Assembly: GCA_050084985.1 (NCBI GenBank)
Contig: JBITNC010000001.1
Span: 28,954,001 to 29,018,000 of the forward strand
DNA length: 64,000 bases
Origin: Nageia nagi
Taxonomy: Eukaryota; Pinophyta
Direction: 5' to 3'
Positions 12,001 to 23,415 of the stretch are shown piece by piece. How positions within the stretch are numbered: position 1 is the first letter of the stretch; each line of letters starts with the position of its first letter. The translations under genes and the position numbers were made by a program. The notes under the pieces were generated by a model. The model did not search any database. It saw nothing but the letters and a program-made list of their open reading frames with translations, and was not told the origin of the DNA.

Positions 12001-12960
12001 AATATTTTTTTATCCTTTATAGTTATTTATATTTTCATTACCTTTATTCTTTTCTTCTTTTTTCTTTTGTTAGCAGTTAATTTTTTTGTGACCTTGAATG
12101 CCATAATAGTTACAATTACTATCAAACTTTTTCTTAGGATAAAGAGTGTTTACTTTACCTTTTCCATATCTTTGCTTAAAATAATTGTTATTACCATTAT
12201 TCCTATTATTGTGGTTATTATTTCTATTATTCCTATTATTATTGAAACCATTACCTCTTTTCTCAAACCTTTTAGAGGAAGAAAGATAAGATTTCTTTTG
12301 ATAATTGAAATTTTTTTTAAAAAAAGTTTTAGTTACACCAAGGGCAATGTTATTATTCTTAGAAAAAGAAATCAACACTTTATTGTTAAGGGTTTTCTCA
12401 TGTTTCAATAGGTGCCTAGATAAGTTCTCAAGGGAGATGACTTCTTTTTCATCATTAAACCTTATTTCCATAACCATTACAAAGTTTTCAAACTTTGAAG
12501 AGAGGTTTTGAAGAATGATGAAGATCATGAACTCATCATTGATCCAACTGCATCCATAAGCAACAATTTAGATCCTTAGATCAATGATTTTATTTAAGTA
12601 AATAGCCACATTTTCATCTTTCTCTTAATGAGATTGAAGCAACTTTTAGAGAATGGTAAACCTTCTTGAAAAGTTTGAATCAATGTAGATTTATTTAAAT
12701 TTATCCCATGCTTCCTTTATTGATATTGAAGAGAAAATCATCATGAGCATATCATCTAAAATTGCATGGTAAATCATGAAGATTGCCAACTCATTCTTTA
12801 TGTTGTAAGCTTCTAATGCTTTCTTATCTGTAAGAGGTATAAGGTTCTTATTCATTATTTTTTAAAGCTTCCTTATCTATAATTTAGCTCTCATCTAAGG
12901 GTATTAAATCCCATAGTTGAAACCATCAAGAATGTGTTTATGTAAAAAGAATTTTCTTAT
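9010..12960 (-). mobile_element. Decayed Ty1/copia retrotransposon (gag-PR-IN-RT-RNaseH)
   Basis: Domains run right to left. The gag start is near 12,930 (LDGFNYGI-like). The gag body is at 12,528-12,070, ending in an Asn/Arg-rich stretch and a damaged zinc knuckle CNYYGIQGHKKINC (second Cys lost). The protease block VDSGYTNHL is near 11,930. The integrase C-terminal block KLDKKVKKYIFMSYDSQHKG is at 10,900-10,661. RT begins MKNRTWDLV ... KWIYKVK ... DYEETF at 10,507-10,253. The RT-RNase H join has KILRYVVGAKDLTLKYSK at 9586-9383. The RNase H end (NNQSAISLAKN, FTKPLPKA) is at 9247-9056. Each domain is its own frame, with stops or shifts between, so the element is dead. No 5' LTR or primer-binding site was found. 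Confidence 0.9.
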
Positions 12961-13780
12961 TTGCTACATAAAAATATGAAATAATAAGCATGTGTTTTTA
13001 ATAAATAAAATGTTAAATTTTAACCAAGTAAATAATACATGTTACATTTAACATTAAATACATGCTTGATTTGATTCACAAATGCAAATATTTTATAATT
13101 TAAATAATAACCCATGTACCCAAATAAATTTTTTATCTCAAGAATCGTAGATGTAGAATGACATTATTAAGGTTTGTTTTCTTATCTAAAATTAGGCTTT
13201 GACCTAGATGCCTACACAAGAGGAGCCCAAGTACTACCAATCTTCAACTAGTTTTCTTTGGATAGCAATATACTCTCATAAAGAGAAGTACTAGCTGTTT
13301 TCAAAGTTCTAACATTTATTGGATCAACCAAATTATTAATCTTGATTAGATTTCAAGTTATCCTCTTAGGCTATCAAGATAATCCCTAAATGGACATGTG
13401 GATATTTGATATCACTACACACATACCTATCCACCTATTGGAGTTAAATCCAGACCAATAGAGAACTTAGAGGTAATTAAGAAGTATGAACTTTTCACCA
13501 CTTGGATCATCAAATTTAAAGGCTCCAATCCACCTATCCTCATCTTATGGCTCCTCAAATAAGTCATGTTATGGAATGTACATGTGGATGTGTTCTTTTT
13601 AGGGTGTTGCTCATATCAATGTTTGCATAAGCAAATAAATAAAAGTATAAAATATGAAATAAAAGAGCATAAGTAAAACATCATCTATTCAATAACTTAA
13701 AACCTAAGTATCCAATGGGTTTTGTTTACCAACCTCTAAAGGACATCTTTACATTAATCACTTATTTTGCATAAGTCCAT
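12961..13780. other. AT-rich DNA upstream of the copia gag, nothing recognised
   Basis: This stretch should hold the 5' untranslated region and LTR of the minus-strand copia element, but I find no repeat of the 8.8-9.0 kb sequence and no primer-binding site. No other gene is visible. Confidence 0.4.
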
Positions 13781-14203
13781 TTCATATTTTGCATAAGGAT
13801 AAATACTCAAAATGCATTCTTAAATCATACATGCATCATAAAAAATTTAAACCCTAAGCATTAACTTAAAAAATTTAAGTCCTTGAGCATGCATTAAAAA
13901 TTTAAGCTTTAAGTATTAAGCAAAAAAAGGTATCATTCACATAGCTTTAAAAAAATTTAAGTAAGCATATATCATTCCAATAAATTAAGTAAGAAGCATG
14001 CACTATTTAACTTAAGGATTAAGTAGGAAGCATGCATCAATCCATAACTTAAAAAATTAAGTAAGCATGCATTATAACTTTAAAAAAGGGTAAGCATGCA
14101 ATATTAACTTAATAAATAAAAAAAATGCATTAATAACTTTAAAAATTAAGTACTAAGCATGCATTTATTAACTTAAAAAAATAAGTTCTAAAAACATGTA
14201 TTA
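13780..14203. repeat. AT-rich short-unit array with AAGCATGCAT core, left part
   Basis: About ten degenerate units of 30-60 bp share AACTTAAAAAATTAAGTA followed by AAGCATGCATTA. CATGCA occurs at least seven times between 13,830 and 14,160. The array is interrupted at 14,204 and one or two more units appear at 15,550-15,610, so everything between looks like later insertion or rearrangement. Confidence 0.8.
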
Positions 14204-14359
14204 CTAGCTTTGATATAACCCCTTATATATCAAAAAACGTCGAGAGATATCATTTCGAGGTGCCTATCTTGGATATAGCAATACCAAGAAATGAGATAGG
14301 CGCCTCGAAATGATATCTCTCAATGTTTTTTGATATATAAGAGGTTATATCAAAGCTAG
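14204..14359. mobile_element. Foldback (MITE-like) element, 156 bp, TTA target duplication
   Basis: The left arm (14,204-14,269) and right arm (14,294-14,359) are inverted copies of about 66 bp with only four mismatches, all transitions. Ends are CTAGCTTTGATATAACC on both sides. The 24-bp middle adds a short inner stem (CTTGG...CCAAG). TTA flanks both ends (14,201-14,203 and 14,360-14,362), and removing the element rejoins the array as CATGTATTAACTT. A TTA target duplication is known for Tourist/Harbinger-type MITEs, although the arms here span almost the whole element. A transcript would form a long hairpin. Confidence 0.85.
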
Positions 14360-14369
14360 TTAACTTTGT

Positions 14370-15003
14370 ACTGGTAAAATTAAATATTTCTAAAATTCAT
14401 ATTCCTTCTAATAAAGAAATTTGTATTTCTAATAAAAATTAAGTATTTCAAAACTTTAACTTTTTAATAAGACCTATTATTATAAAATAAAAAAAAATAG
14501 TTAAATAAAAAAAAATATTATTACAATTTTAAATATAATACTAAAACATACTTTAATATACAACAATATCTCTAAATTTACTCCTACATATTTATAACAA
14601 ATAAATAACCATCATTATTTACTATTTATTTTTAATGCAAATCTTCTCTCCTTGTGTAAAACTAACTTATTTCAAAATTAAATTAATTATACATAAATCT
14701 AACCATTAAATAACCCAAAAGAGGAAGTCCATTAACCCGCTTAACATATTGACTTCAATGTTTTCTGATCAAGAATTTTTACAACGTTTCAATGCATCCC
14801 TTTGACCATAGGAAATTAGGAAAGCGAAGCCAATTTCCAGGAACGAACCTCCTTAACATGGTGTTTGATCAACGCTGATATTCCTCAATTTCGAGGAAGG
14901 GAGGTGCGGTAGAGTGTCCGTCCCCTGCTATAATAGAAATGGCTAATTTGGTTTAAAAAGACACAACATTCAAGTAATCGTTGATTTCTCATACGAACCC
15001 ATC
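14370..15003 (+). promoter_or_regulatory. Upstream region of the ACC synthase-like pseudogene
   Basis: From about 14,700 the sequence becomes GC-richer and unlike the neighbouring array. A TATA-like CTATAATAGAAA lies at 14,928-14,940, about 65 bp before the first ATG at 15,004, a plausible core-promoter spacing. I take it as the original 5' flank of the exon below. The part at 14,370-14,690 is plain AT-rich DNA. Confidence 0.4.
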
Positions 15004-15372
15004 ATGCAAGCTCCGTTAAGGATTTCGCGTATGGCAATGTGCAATGAGCACGGTGTCTCTCCTTACTTCGATGGGCAAAAAGCGTATGAAAGAAATCCTT
15101 ATCATCCACAGCCCAATCGTTGTGGAATCATCCAAATGGGCTTGGCCGAAAATCAAGTATTCACTTATCATCCAAATTGCAATTATACTAATCCAGGCGT
15201 CATGGAAGCTCCGTCAGCGATTTCGAGTATGGCAACATGTAATGGGCACGGTGAAGACTCTCCTTACTTCGATGGGTGGAAAGCCTGTGACACAAATCCT
15301 TACCACCAAAAACACAACCGTTCTGGCATTATCCAAATGGGCTTGGCTGGAAATCAGGTTAAGAGGAACTGA
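15004..15372 (+). pseudogene. ACC synthase-like pseudogene: two tandem in-frame copies of exon 1
   Basis: The 122-codon frame holds the same module twice. Copy 1 (from 15,004) has SPYFDGQKAYERNPYHP and GIIQMGLAENQ. Copy 2 (from 15,202) has GEDSPYFDGWKACDTNPYH and GIIQMGLAGNQ. These are the conserved N-terminal blocks of plant 1-aminocyclopropane-1-carboxylate synthase (usual form GEDSPYFDGWKAYDxNPYHP...GVIQMGLAENQ), the PLP enzyme that makes the ethylene precursor. The copies are exactly 198 bp (66 codons) apart, both starting with an ATG. In this family the first intron follows GLAENQ, and copy 2 still has CAG|GTTAAG there. No later exon (the rest of a ~480-residue enzyme, including the PLP lysine) is found downstream. 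It cannot make an enzyme; a short expressed peptide is possible but unproven. Confidence 0.85.
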
Positions 15373-15549
15373 TCTAACTCGTGGCATCATATATGTGCCG
15401 GGACTCAATTTAATATTTCAGTGGGCTATATAATTTTAATTTTAAAAAAATTATTTTCTCACCAATTGTTTAACGGACGGACTCACATGCGACATTTTGC
15501 TCCTCCACTCCACCCCCATGCTGCAGCTGTAGAAACGCCTCTCGACGTA
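15373..15549. other. 3' flank of the ACC synthase-like exon
   Basis: The sequence is GC-richer than its surroundings near 15,470-15,545, with no recognisable second ACC synthase exon. At 15,550 the AT-rich array with its CATGCA unit resumes, so 15,549 is the likely right edge of the segment carrying the pseudogene. Confidence 0.5.
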
Positions 15550-15960
15550 ATTAGCTTAAAAAAAATTAGCTACTAAACATGCATTTAACTTAAAATTTAA
15601 TAGTCATACCATATTTGTATAAACGGTTTAAGTAAAAATCTTAGAAATTTTCCCTCTTTTTTACTTAAAAGTAATATGATTAAAAAAAAATCTCCCTCTT
15701 AATACTTAAGAGATATTAAAAAATTAACCTCCTCTTTGGCAATTCTAAAAAAATTATCCTCAACAAGAAAAGAGTTAATGAGGTATTTAAAAAAAAAAAA
15801 AAAAGACTAAGTCATCCATAAGTCTGCAAAGAATTAATTAAAAGTATGTACCAATACTCCTAGTGCATCCAAATTTAATGCAAATTTTGAATTTTTACTC
15901 CATGCATTAGTCTAATTAAAGCATGTCATGATGAAAAAAAAAAGCTTACTTATCAAACAA
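15550..15960. repeat. Right part of the AAGCATGCAT array and A-rich DNA
   Basis: CTTAAAAAAAATTAGCTACTAAACATGCATTTAACTT at 15,550-15,590 is another unit of the array seen at 13.8-14.2 kb. The rest is A-rich with homopolymer runs near 15,785-15,805. No gene. Confidence 0.6.
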
Positions 15961-17040
15961 AGAAAAGAAATTGTTAATACCTCAACAGAAAAAGGTTTTT
16001 AATAAGCATAGAACAAATAGAGCATATAAGAGTGCCATGTTCCTGCAAGAGGAGGGAGGAGCAGTAGGTACTGAGCGGGGGTCACATGATGGGTTCTCCC
16101 ATCGTCCTACAAAAGCTAGTCAAGACAGAATGGGAGATGACATAGATGTTTGCTTGGAGTGCGAAGGGAAGGAGAGTGAGATGCAGTAGGGAGACTGCTA
16201 TTGCCATGTGGAGAATGGGGTTGGGGTTGGGCATGCATGTAGAGAAGCTAGCGATCGATAGGCTTCGTTAGGTTGCAAGCTGAGAGGGCAAGCTGCAGAT
16301 GATAGAAGGGGTTGCAGGTGCATAACAAGCAGGAGTACGAGTGAGGACCTGAACTTTGTTGTTGGTCATACACAGGTAAGAGTTTCTACGTAATCAAGAC
16401 CATATCTTAAGCAAGAGCCATGCAAAGGCAAAACAAAGGTCATGGAGCGGAGGAAGGTCAGAGTGGGAGACATTGCTCAACCTTTATAATCGATTTTTAG
16501 TGCTATTTATGTAATCTATTTAATAGCGCAGATTTGTGATACTACCAAAGGGCTGCACTACAGGCTAGTAGGATTGGGGTTGCGGGGAAATACTAATTCA
16601 AGTTTTGTGCACATGACTTGCAAGCCTGGTGAAAATTGCAATTAGTTTAGCTTTGCTGTAAGCATAGAACCAGCCAAAGTATAGTGATTAAGTTCATCAT
16701 TATAGAATTTATGTACAACAAATCCTCTCCATTGGAAACTTTAACTTTGTGACTTTGCCATTTTCAGCTATTTATAAAATGCCATTTATTAAAGTTTATA
16801 ATTTATCTTGGCTATTCTTGCATGAGAGAAACAAGACACTAACATTTCTAATATTCTCTAAATATGGCACAAACTTGTGTAAATCCTCCAAAAGATATGA
16901 GAACATGTTCCTTCTAAGGTTCCACACTTTTTTTTATTCTTAGAATAATCCTGGATAATATTTGAAAGTTTATTATCAAAAATATATATATATATCTATA
17001 TGATAAAGCATCCATCCCAATAGTATACAAAATTACACTT
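15961..17040. other. Unassigned DNA with a GC-richer core
   Basis: 16,030-16,480 is clearly richer in G (GGGGTTGGGGTTGG and similar) than its surroundings and holds a 72-codon plus-strand frame (15,971-16,189) that I do not recognise. It could be a remnant of a host gene. 16,500-17,040 is AT-rich with a (TA) run near 16,983. I cannot name anything here. Confidence 0.35.
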
Positions 17041-17340
17041 GATACTCCCCCCATCCTCCTTTTTTAATCTCAACAAGATACATAATCTTTGAAAAATACA
17101 AGTTTATAACATATTATTGCTATAATCAACAATTTATCAAAATTGTAACTAAAAGATATTAAAAAATCATAGCAATAATATGTAAATACATTTATTTTAT
17201 ATAAAAGAATAGATTAACTCATATCAAAAAAAAAAAATTAGAAACATCATGAGATAATCCCAAAAAAAAAGGAGAGATTTATACCTATTATTGATTTTAC
17301 TTCAACAAGACCTCCAAGATGTTGAAGAAGAGTTTCCACA

Positions 17341-17359
17341 CCAAGCTTTGATACCAAAA
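17341..17359 (-). other. Primer-binding site of a copia element
   Basis: Reverse-complemented, the sequence right after the LTR reads TTTTGGTATCAAAGCTTGG, a close match to the plant initiator-tRNA-Met primer site TGGTATCAGAGC. It marks the LTR at 17,360-17,780 as a 5' LTR on the minus strand. The body that should follow, below 17,340, is not recognisable. Confidence 0.75.
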
Positions 17360-17780
17360 TGAAAGAACTAACATTAATAAGATAATTCCTAATTAACCAA
17401 GATCATATGAAAGCTCACAATAAGTTCTAACAAACTCACAAAACAATCTCACAACACAAGATGTAAGTGGTTCCTCCAACTAAGAGTACATCCACTAACT
17501 AGATCTTCACTTCAATCACAAATACAACTCTCTTACAATTCTCCTAATCTCAAATCCTACACTTCTATCTTATAGCATAACATTACTTCACAATTGGTGT
17601 CTGATCACAAAGAGGAAGCTTTCTATTTATAGACCAAAAACCCTCTTTGGATCACCTTTTTATCCAATGTACAAAAGCATGAAATACACATTCTTTATCA
17701 AATGATACCATTAAGTATTAGTGAATTTACATAGAAGATTTAATACAAACCTTTACAATAATGCATTATACATTTCAACA
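17360..17780 (-). mobile_element. Copia 5' LTR
   Basis: The reverse complement starts TGTTGAAATG at 17,780 and ends in GTTCTTTCA at 17,360. It matches the LTR at 37,471-37,974 along nearly its whole length, including the TATA-like CTATAAATAGAAAG, but lacks about 70 bp in the first third. It abuts a truncated gypsy LTR at 17,781, whose first ~290 bp are missing. Confidence 0.85.
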
Positions 17781-18745
17781 TAGGACCCTCACATTGACAC
17801 TTTAATTGCTAGGGACCCCATGTTGGCATCTTAAGTGATCATTATCCCCACCTTAGTATTATGAGTGATCATGATCCCCATGCTAGCACTTTAAGTGATT
17901 GGACCCCCAAAAAGCCCAACATTAGATTAGATGGGCCTAGGATGACTCCTAATTAAGATCCAAACATGAGTAATGTATAAATAGACATTGGAGCTTCATT
18001 ATTGGACACCATTTATTGGTTATTACTTCTACTACAATTCTTCAAATATAAGTTTTAGTGGTGCTAAGCAACACTTCTTATGAGAAATATCTAGAGGGTA
18101 GTTAGGTTGAGAGATCTTATTTATCCACAGTTTTGGTGGAGAACCTTTTCCCATCTGATGGCATTTCAAAGGTTTACTTTGACCATTTAGTCGATTAGCC
18201 AGAGTTTGAGGAGGGCTCCTTCAATGGAGAGGATTCAATTTTTGAGGGGTAGATCTTTCCCAAGGTTTCATAGTTCATTCAATATTGGAGATATAAGACA
18301 TTGTGCCCTAGTTGGCTTCTTAGAGGCCAATGACTTCCCATTAGGGATTGGTATTTGTCTTTCATTCATCGTATATCATTTATATACATCTAGAGGATAC
18401 TAGATCTCATTATTGTATTATATTATCTCATACTTGTGCATGCATTGGATCTCAATGGTTGTATGTACTTGTATTTATCATGCGATGGCACTTTAATGTA
18501 TTATTTATTGGATTATGCATGTATGAGCTAGACATTGGTATTTTGGGGTTGTATTCATTAATGTATGCTTGTAATTACTAGACATTGGTATGTTTCCATT
18601 CTTATGAGGTGTATTGCATAATCTAACCCTGGCATTACTATATTGAGGGTTTGTTGGTTCATGTGTGGTGCCCTAGACCTAATGTCAAGGCTTGATGATC
18701 CTATATTGTTAGTTTGATATGGAATATAATTTTTGGATCATTACA
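17781..18745 (+). mobile_element. Gypsy element, LTR copy 1 (5'-truncated)
   Basis: The sequence matches LTR copies 2 and 3 from the CCCCATGTTGGCA minisatellite onward: GATTAGATGGGCCTA, the TATA region GTATAAATAGACATTGGAGC and the end TTTTTGGATCATTACA at 18,745. It is followed at once by AATGGTATTAGATCC (18,746-18,760), a diverged tRNA-Met primer-binding site, so this is the 5' LTR. Its first ~290 bp were lost where the copia LTR joins. Confidence 0.85.
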
Positions 18746-21700
18746 AATGGTATTAGATCCTGGATCTAGCCATCCTATGTATGAAACCCAAGAACCATTG
18801 CTAGTACACTAGGTACAATAGCTGAAGAGGTATGGCATATATTGAAGAGCAAAAGATCACATGAAGAGGAGACATCAAAGAGAGCCATATAGGATAGATG
18901 ACCATAGATGAATGAGAAGTTAGAATAGAGGGTTTCTATTGATGAGAGAGAATTACAGGGAGAGATGTAGAGGGTTTTTAACAGGAGAAGCTCCACTCTG
19001 ATTTGGGGATCCATTCTCAAATGGAAGTTTAATTAGCTCATTTTGATCATTCACAATATAACCGAAGTGATGAATTATATGTATCAAAAGATAAATAAAC
19101 ATTGAGAAGATCTTGATGAGACAAAGAGGTGCCATACATGCCCATGACATACCAAAGAAGATAGGGAAGCATCGTGTCATATTTAGGATGAGAGGGGGCA
19201 CCCACAATAGGCCAAGGAAGTTAGGGAGCACCCACATTAGGCCAAGGATGAGAGGGAGAATCCATGTCTAGAAAAAGATAACCAAGAGACCCCACATCCA
19301 TCTAGGGATGATAGAGGAACCCCACATCTAGTCATAGGAGATAAAGAGGAGATAGACATGAGTTGTTTAAGGAGGATTAAATTGATCATAAACCTAGCTT
19401 GAGGAGATATTAAAACCTAAGGGATGGGGAGTCCACTCACCATGGGTCAATGGGACAACCAAAGGCCATTTTCCTAATATCTCACTCATATAGAGCACCC
19501 CATGGTACAAACCCTCTCCTAGGGAGGTAGCTAGAGGAGGAAATTGGTAGGGAAGAAGAGAAGCTAGTAATTTCAAATCCATTTAGGCCCATGTTTGCAT
19601 AGAAGATTGGGGAGGCTTCAAAGAGTAAGGTGCCCAGTTTGGTAGAGTTGAACTAGATCTTCAGAGAGTATTCCATGTTGGATCCAAGATTAAGGAGGGA
19701 TGTCAACTTCAACTGCTACCTTGAGCTCTTGGGATTGAAGGGTAGATGTCCATAGGGTCCACATCATTCAGGGAGCCCATGGGAGGAGAAGAAGGACTTA
19801 TAACATAATATCAGCAAAATGCAAGTGCCTATGTACGATGGGAAGAAGATGACTACTAAGGTATAGCTACATCAATTGCAGACATATTTCACACTAAACC
19901 CTAGCATGATGGAGGAGGATGTGATTCATTTCATATCATTGCACTTGAAGGGTGATTCCCTATAATTATGGTAACATGGAGTGATCAGTTAGGGGTATTC
20001 ACTAATCACCTCATTCGATGAGTTTGCAAGGAGGTTGGTGAAGAGGTTTGATCAAAAGAAGGAGAATGACTACTTATGGGATCTATTAGCATTTAGACTA
20101 TTGAGAGCTATGGATGAGTATGTGATAAAGTTTCAGAGGATAGTCATCATTATTCATCACATTCTGAAGGAGAGACTAGCTTTCCTTTTAATTGAGGGGT
20201 TAATAGAGCCTCTATGAGGTATGGTCAAGGTGTCCTCTCCTAGGACCCTTGATGATGCTATCTAGATAACCTACAACTTAGATCCCATTATGAAATCCCT
20301 TAGGGAAGGATTGACATCCAAGGGACCAGCTAATCAAGCTAAGGGGCCTCACAAGGCCAAGATGCTTCCTCCATCCAATCCAAATCAGTTGGATGTAGCT
20401 ACATGGAGGAAGCTGAGAGAAGAGGGAAAATGCTTCTACTACAAGAATACTTAGGAGCTTGGGCACCATTATTTACAAAAAGGATAAGTGCATTACATTA
20501 AAGTGTTCTTGAAGGATGATTCAGATGATTCAGAATTAGATTTGGGAGCTAATATTGAGGACTCAAGATCACCACAAGTTGAGGACACTTTTGAGAGCAT
20601 GATTGATTCACTCCATGGGTTGAATAAGTACTTAACATTGAAGATAGTGGGATAGGATAGTGGAATAGGCTAGTGTACAGGATGTGATGGTGTTGATTGA
20701 TCCTGGAGCTTCCCACAACTTCATAGATATCAGCTTTATAAAGAAGAAGAACCTGAAGACCAAGGCATCTGAGGGGTTTTGAGTTTCCAATGCCAATGGA
20801 AAACTCACCTTGATTGATCACATTGTTAAGCAATTTGGGGTGAGATTGCATAATTGTATGTTAAGGGAGGATTTTTACATTTACCCTTTGAAGGGTCATC
20901 CTCATATCATTCTAAGATTTTATTGGTTATTTTATTTAAGGTACATTCATACTAACTATTAAAAAATCACTATGAGTTTCAAAATAAATGGTAAGACACA
21001 CACATTGTAGGGTATCTAAGATGATTGTCTACAGGTGGACGACAAGCATCTGGAGGTGATCGATTGGTGTCAATAGAAGGAGGATGTTGAAGGAGAGGCC
21101 ATGTTGCAACCCAAGCAGCTAGGAAGGATCATGTTGGTTCATGGAGGGGTTGAAGCCCCAATGTTAGACATGTTGGAGGTTTTCTAGCCCATGTTGGGCA
21201 TTCAAGAGTCTTACCCCCCTATGTTGATAATTCTAAGGAGTAGCCATCCCATGTTGAGCATTTGGGAGGCTTATCATGCCATGTTGGTTATATAAGAGGA
21301 TTGGAATCCCATGTCAAGGATTAGGGAGGCAAGGATTCCAGCTAAGAGGTGATATGATGATGGGCACCCATCATTAAGCTTGAAGGAGGTTGCATTCCCC
21401 TCATGGAGGATTCAAGAGTTGGAGGATGAGGTGATTTCTTACCTCACATTGATCGTAAGGAGCTTGGGAGGTTTTGAGTGGAGTTTGGAGAAGATATTAT
21501 TTCCTAAGTGGATCTTAGGATCTACTTGCTTTTCACTATCTATGATCTTTTTAAGGTTCTTATAGGTACAGTTTAGCCTAGGTATGCATGCACTTCTATT
21601 GGTATGGAGGATCTGCATTGAGCATCTTCTAAGGAGTGATAGTTATAAAAAAAATGCAACTTGCATTGAGATAGCTCCAACCATCCACTCCTCCCTACCA

Positions 21701-21834
21701 TCTAGTATGGTGCATATTGAAGCTGCATTCCAACACCATGTGCTTCAATTGATAGTTCCATAGGATGTATGGGAAACTAGGTATTGTGATCTCCTACGAT
21801 TGCTTAAGGGTAAGCAATTCAAGAGGGGAGGCTT
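18746..21834 (+). pseudogene. Ty3/gypsy internal region: gag and protease only
   Basis: A broken plus-strand frame gives a gypsy gag: LHQLQTYFTLNPSMMEEDVI near 19,870, then FDEFARRLVKRFDQKKEND and a helical region to about 20,220. A damaged zinc knuckle (KCFYYKNT...ELGHHY) is near 20,430, and the protease active-site strand VLIDPGASHNFI (usually DTGASHNFI) near 20,690. Then comes an ITFKINGKTHTL-like block at 20,960. No reverse transcriptase, RNase H or integrase follows; instead the 3' part is non-coding with a GTTGG-rich minisatellite (21,140-21,340) and a polypurine tract (AGAGGGGAGG) just before 21,835. The gene set is truncated and has stops. It may have been a non-autonomous gag-PR element even when young. 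Confidence 0.8.
21140..21345 (+). repeat. ~35-bp minisatellite (CCCATGTTG core) in the gypsy internal region
   Basis: Six or so degenerate units carry CCCATGTTGRRCATT followed by CAAGAGG/GGGAGGCTTA-type tails. The same CCCATGTTGG core occurs in this element's LTR minisatellite, so the two may share an origin. Confidence 0.65.
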
Positions 21835-22993
21835 TGTGATGTCCCCCTTGTACTTTTAGTGGTACTAGTTTGGTCACCTATTACTATACTTTATTGATGT
21901 ACTTCCATTTGCATTATTGTAACTTAGGTTAGGAGATTTAATGGGTTAAGTGGACCCCATTGTGAGCCCTATGTGGGATGTCTCCCTCCTAAGTAGTACA
22001 TTAGGCATGTATTGTATTGGAGTTCCCATATTGTAGGAATCCTAAGTTATATTACTAGCATGCTAAAACCATATTGGGGAGGGCCTCACACCCCCACATT
22101 AGCTCATGATGACTCCAGGATCCCCACATTGGCATTATGAGTGATCATGACCCCCACCTTGGCACTTTATGTGATTAGGCCCCCAAAAGCCCAATGTTGG
22201 ATTAGATGGGCCTATGATGACTCCTAAGTGAGATCAGGATATGAGTAATGTATAAATAGACATTGGAGCTTCATTATTGGACACCACTTATTGATTATTA
22301 CTTCTACTACAATCCTTCAAACATAAATCTTAATTATGCTAAGCAATTATTCCTAGATGAAGCATCTAGAGGGCAATTAGGTTGAGGGATCTTGATTATC
22401 TATAATATTAGTTGAGCTACTTTTCTAATTTGATGGAATTTCAAGGGTTTACTTATACCATTCATTTGTTCAGCCAGAGTTCTAGGAGGGCTCCTTTAGT
22501 AGAGAGGATTCAAGATATGAGGGGGTAGATCTATCCCATGGTTTTGTAGTTTGATCGGTATTGGAGATATTAGACATTATGCCCTAGTTGGATCCTTGGA
22601 GACCAATAACAACCCATTAGGGCTTGGTATTGTATTGTATTGCATTCATTATATATCATTTGTATACAACTAGAGGATACTGAATCTCATTATTATGTTG
22701 TATTATCTCATACTTGTGCATGCATTGGATCTCAATGGTTGTATGTATTTATCATGCAATGGTTATTTAATGTATTATTGATTGGATTATGCATGTATGA
22801 GTTAGATGTTGGCATTTTGGGATTGTACTCATTAATGTATGCTTGTAATTGCTAGATGCTAGCATGTTGAGGTATTAATGATTAGATATTGCATGTTATA
22901 CTCAGATGTTGGCATCTTGAGGATTTGAATGTTTAATCTTAATGCCCTAGTCTTAATGTTTCATGATTGAGGGTTTGATTGTATGTATTTATG
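21835..22993 (+). mobile_element. Gypsy element, LTR copy 2 (3'-truncated)
   Basis: The copy starts TGTGATGTCCCCCTTGTACTT right after a polypurine tract and matches LTR copy 3 throughout, but it breaks off at about 22,993, before the terminal ~100 bp. It then joins a second copy of the end of the internal region. Confidence 0.85.
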
Positions 22994-23415
22994 GTGATTT
23001 CTTACCTCACACTAATTGTGAGGAGCTTGGGAGGTACTCAGTGGATTTTCGAGAAGATGTTACTTCCTAAGTGGAGCTTAGGATCTACTTGCTTTTCATT
23101 GACTATGATCTTTTCAAGATTCTTATAGGTACTATTTAGCCTAGGTATGCATACACTTCTATGGCTATGGAGAATCTGCATTAAGAATCTACTGAGGAGT
23201 GATAATTATAACAAACCAGAGAATCTACAACTTGCACTGAGATAGGAGCATGGAGCTCCAACCATCCACTTGTCACTCCCATCTGACATGATGCATATTA
23301 AATTTACACTCCACCACCATGTGCTTTGGTTGACAATTTCAGAGGATGCATAGGAGATTAGGTGCTATGATCTCCTATGATTTCTTGAGGGTATGCAATG
23401 CAATAGGGGAGGCTT
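22994..23415 (+). repeat. Second copy of the 3' end of the gypsy internal region
   Basis: GTGATTTCTTACCTCACACT at 22,994 restarts the sequence found at 21,431, and similarity runs through GGATCTACTTGCTTTTCA to the polypurine tract AATAGGGGAGGCTT at 23,415. With LTR 3 it forms a tandem repeat of the 21,431-22,993 segment. Confidence 0.85.

Noticed and set aside
11998-12511. Plus-strand frames of 137 and 68 codons
   Set aside because: They are antisense to the copia gag with its Asn-rich tail, which explains the Ile/Val-rich translation.
12680-12960. 5' LTR or primer-binding site next to the 9-13 kb copia gag
   Set aside because: No TGGTATC-like site and no repeat of the 8.8-9.0 kb sequence is present there.
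15044-15433. 129-codon plus-strand frame and a 64-codon minus-strand frame over the ACC synthase relic
   Set aside because: Both are other-frame readings of the duplicated exon; only the frame from 15,004 carries the conserved blocks.
17045-17075. Purine-rich tract (reverse complement AAAAAAGGAGGATGGGGGGAG) as polypurine tract of the 17.4 kb copia element
   Set aside because: The sequence beyond it does not resemble the LTR at 17,360-17,780, so it cannot be that element's 3' end.
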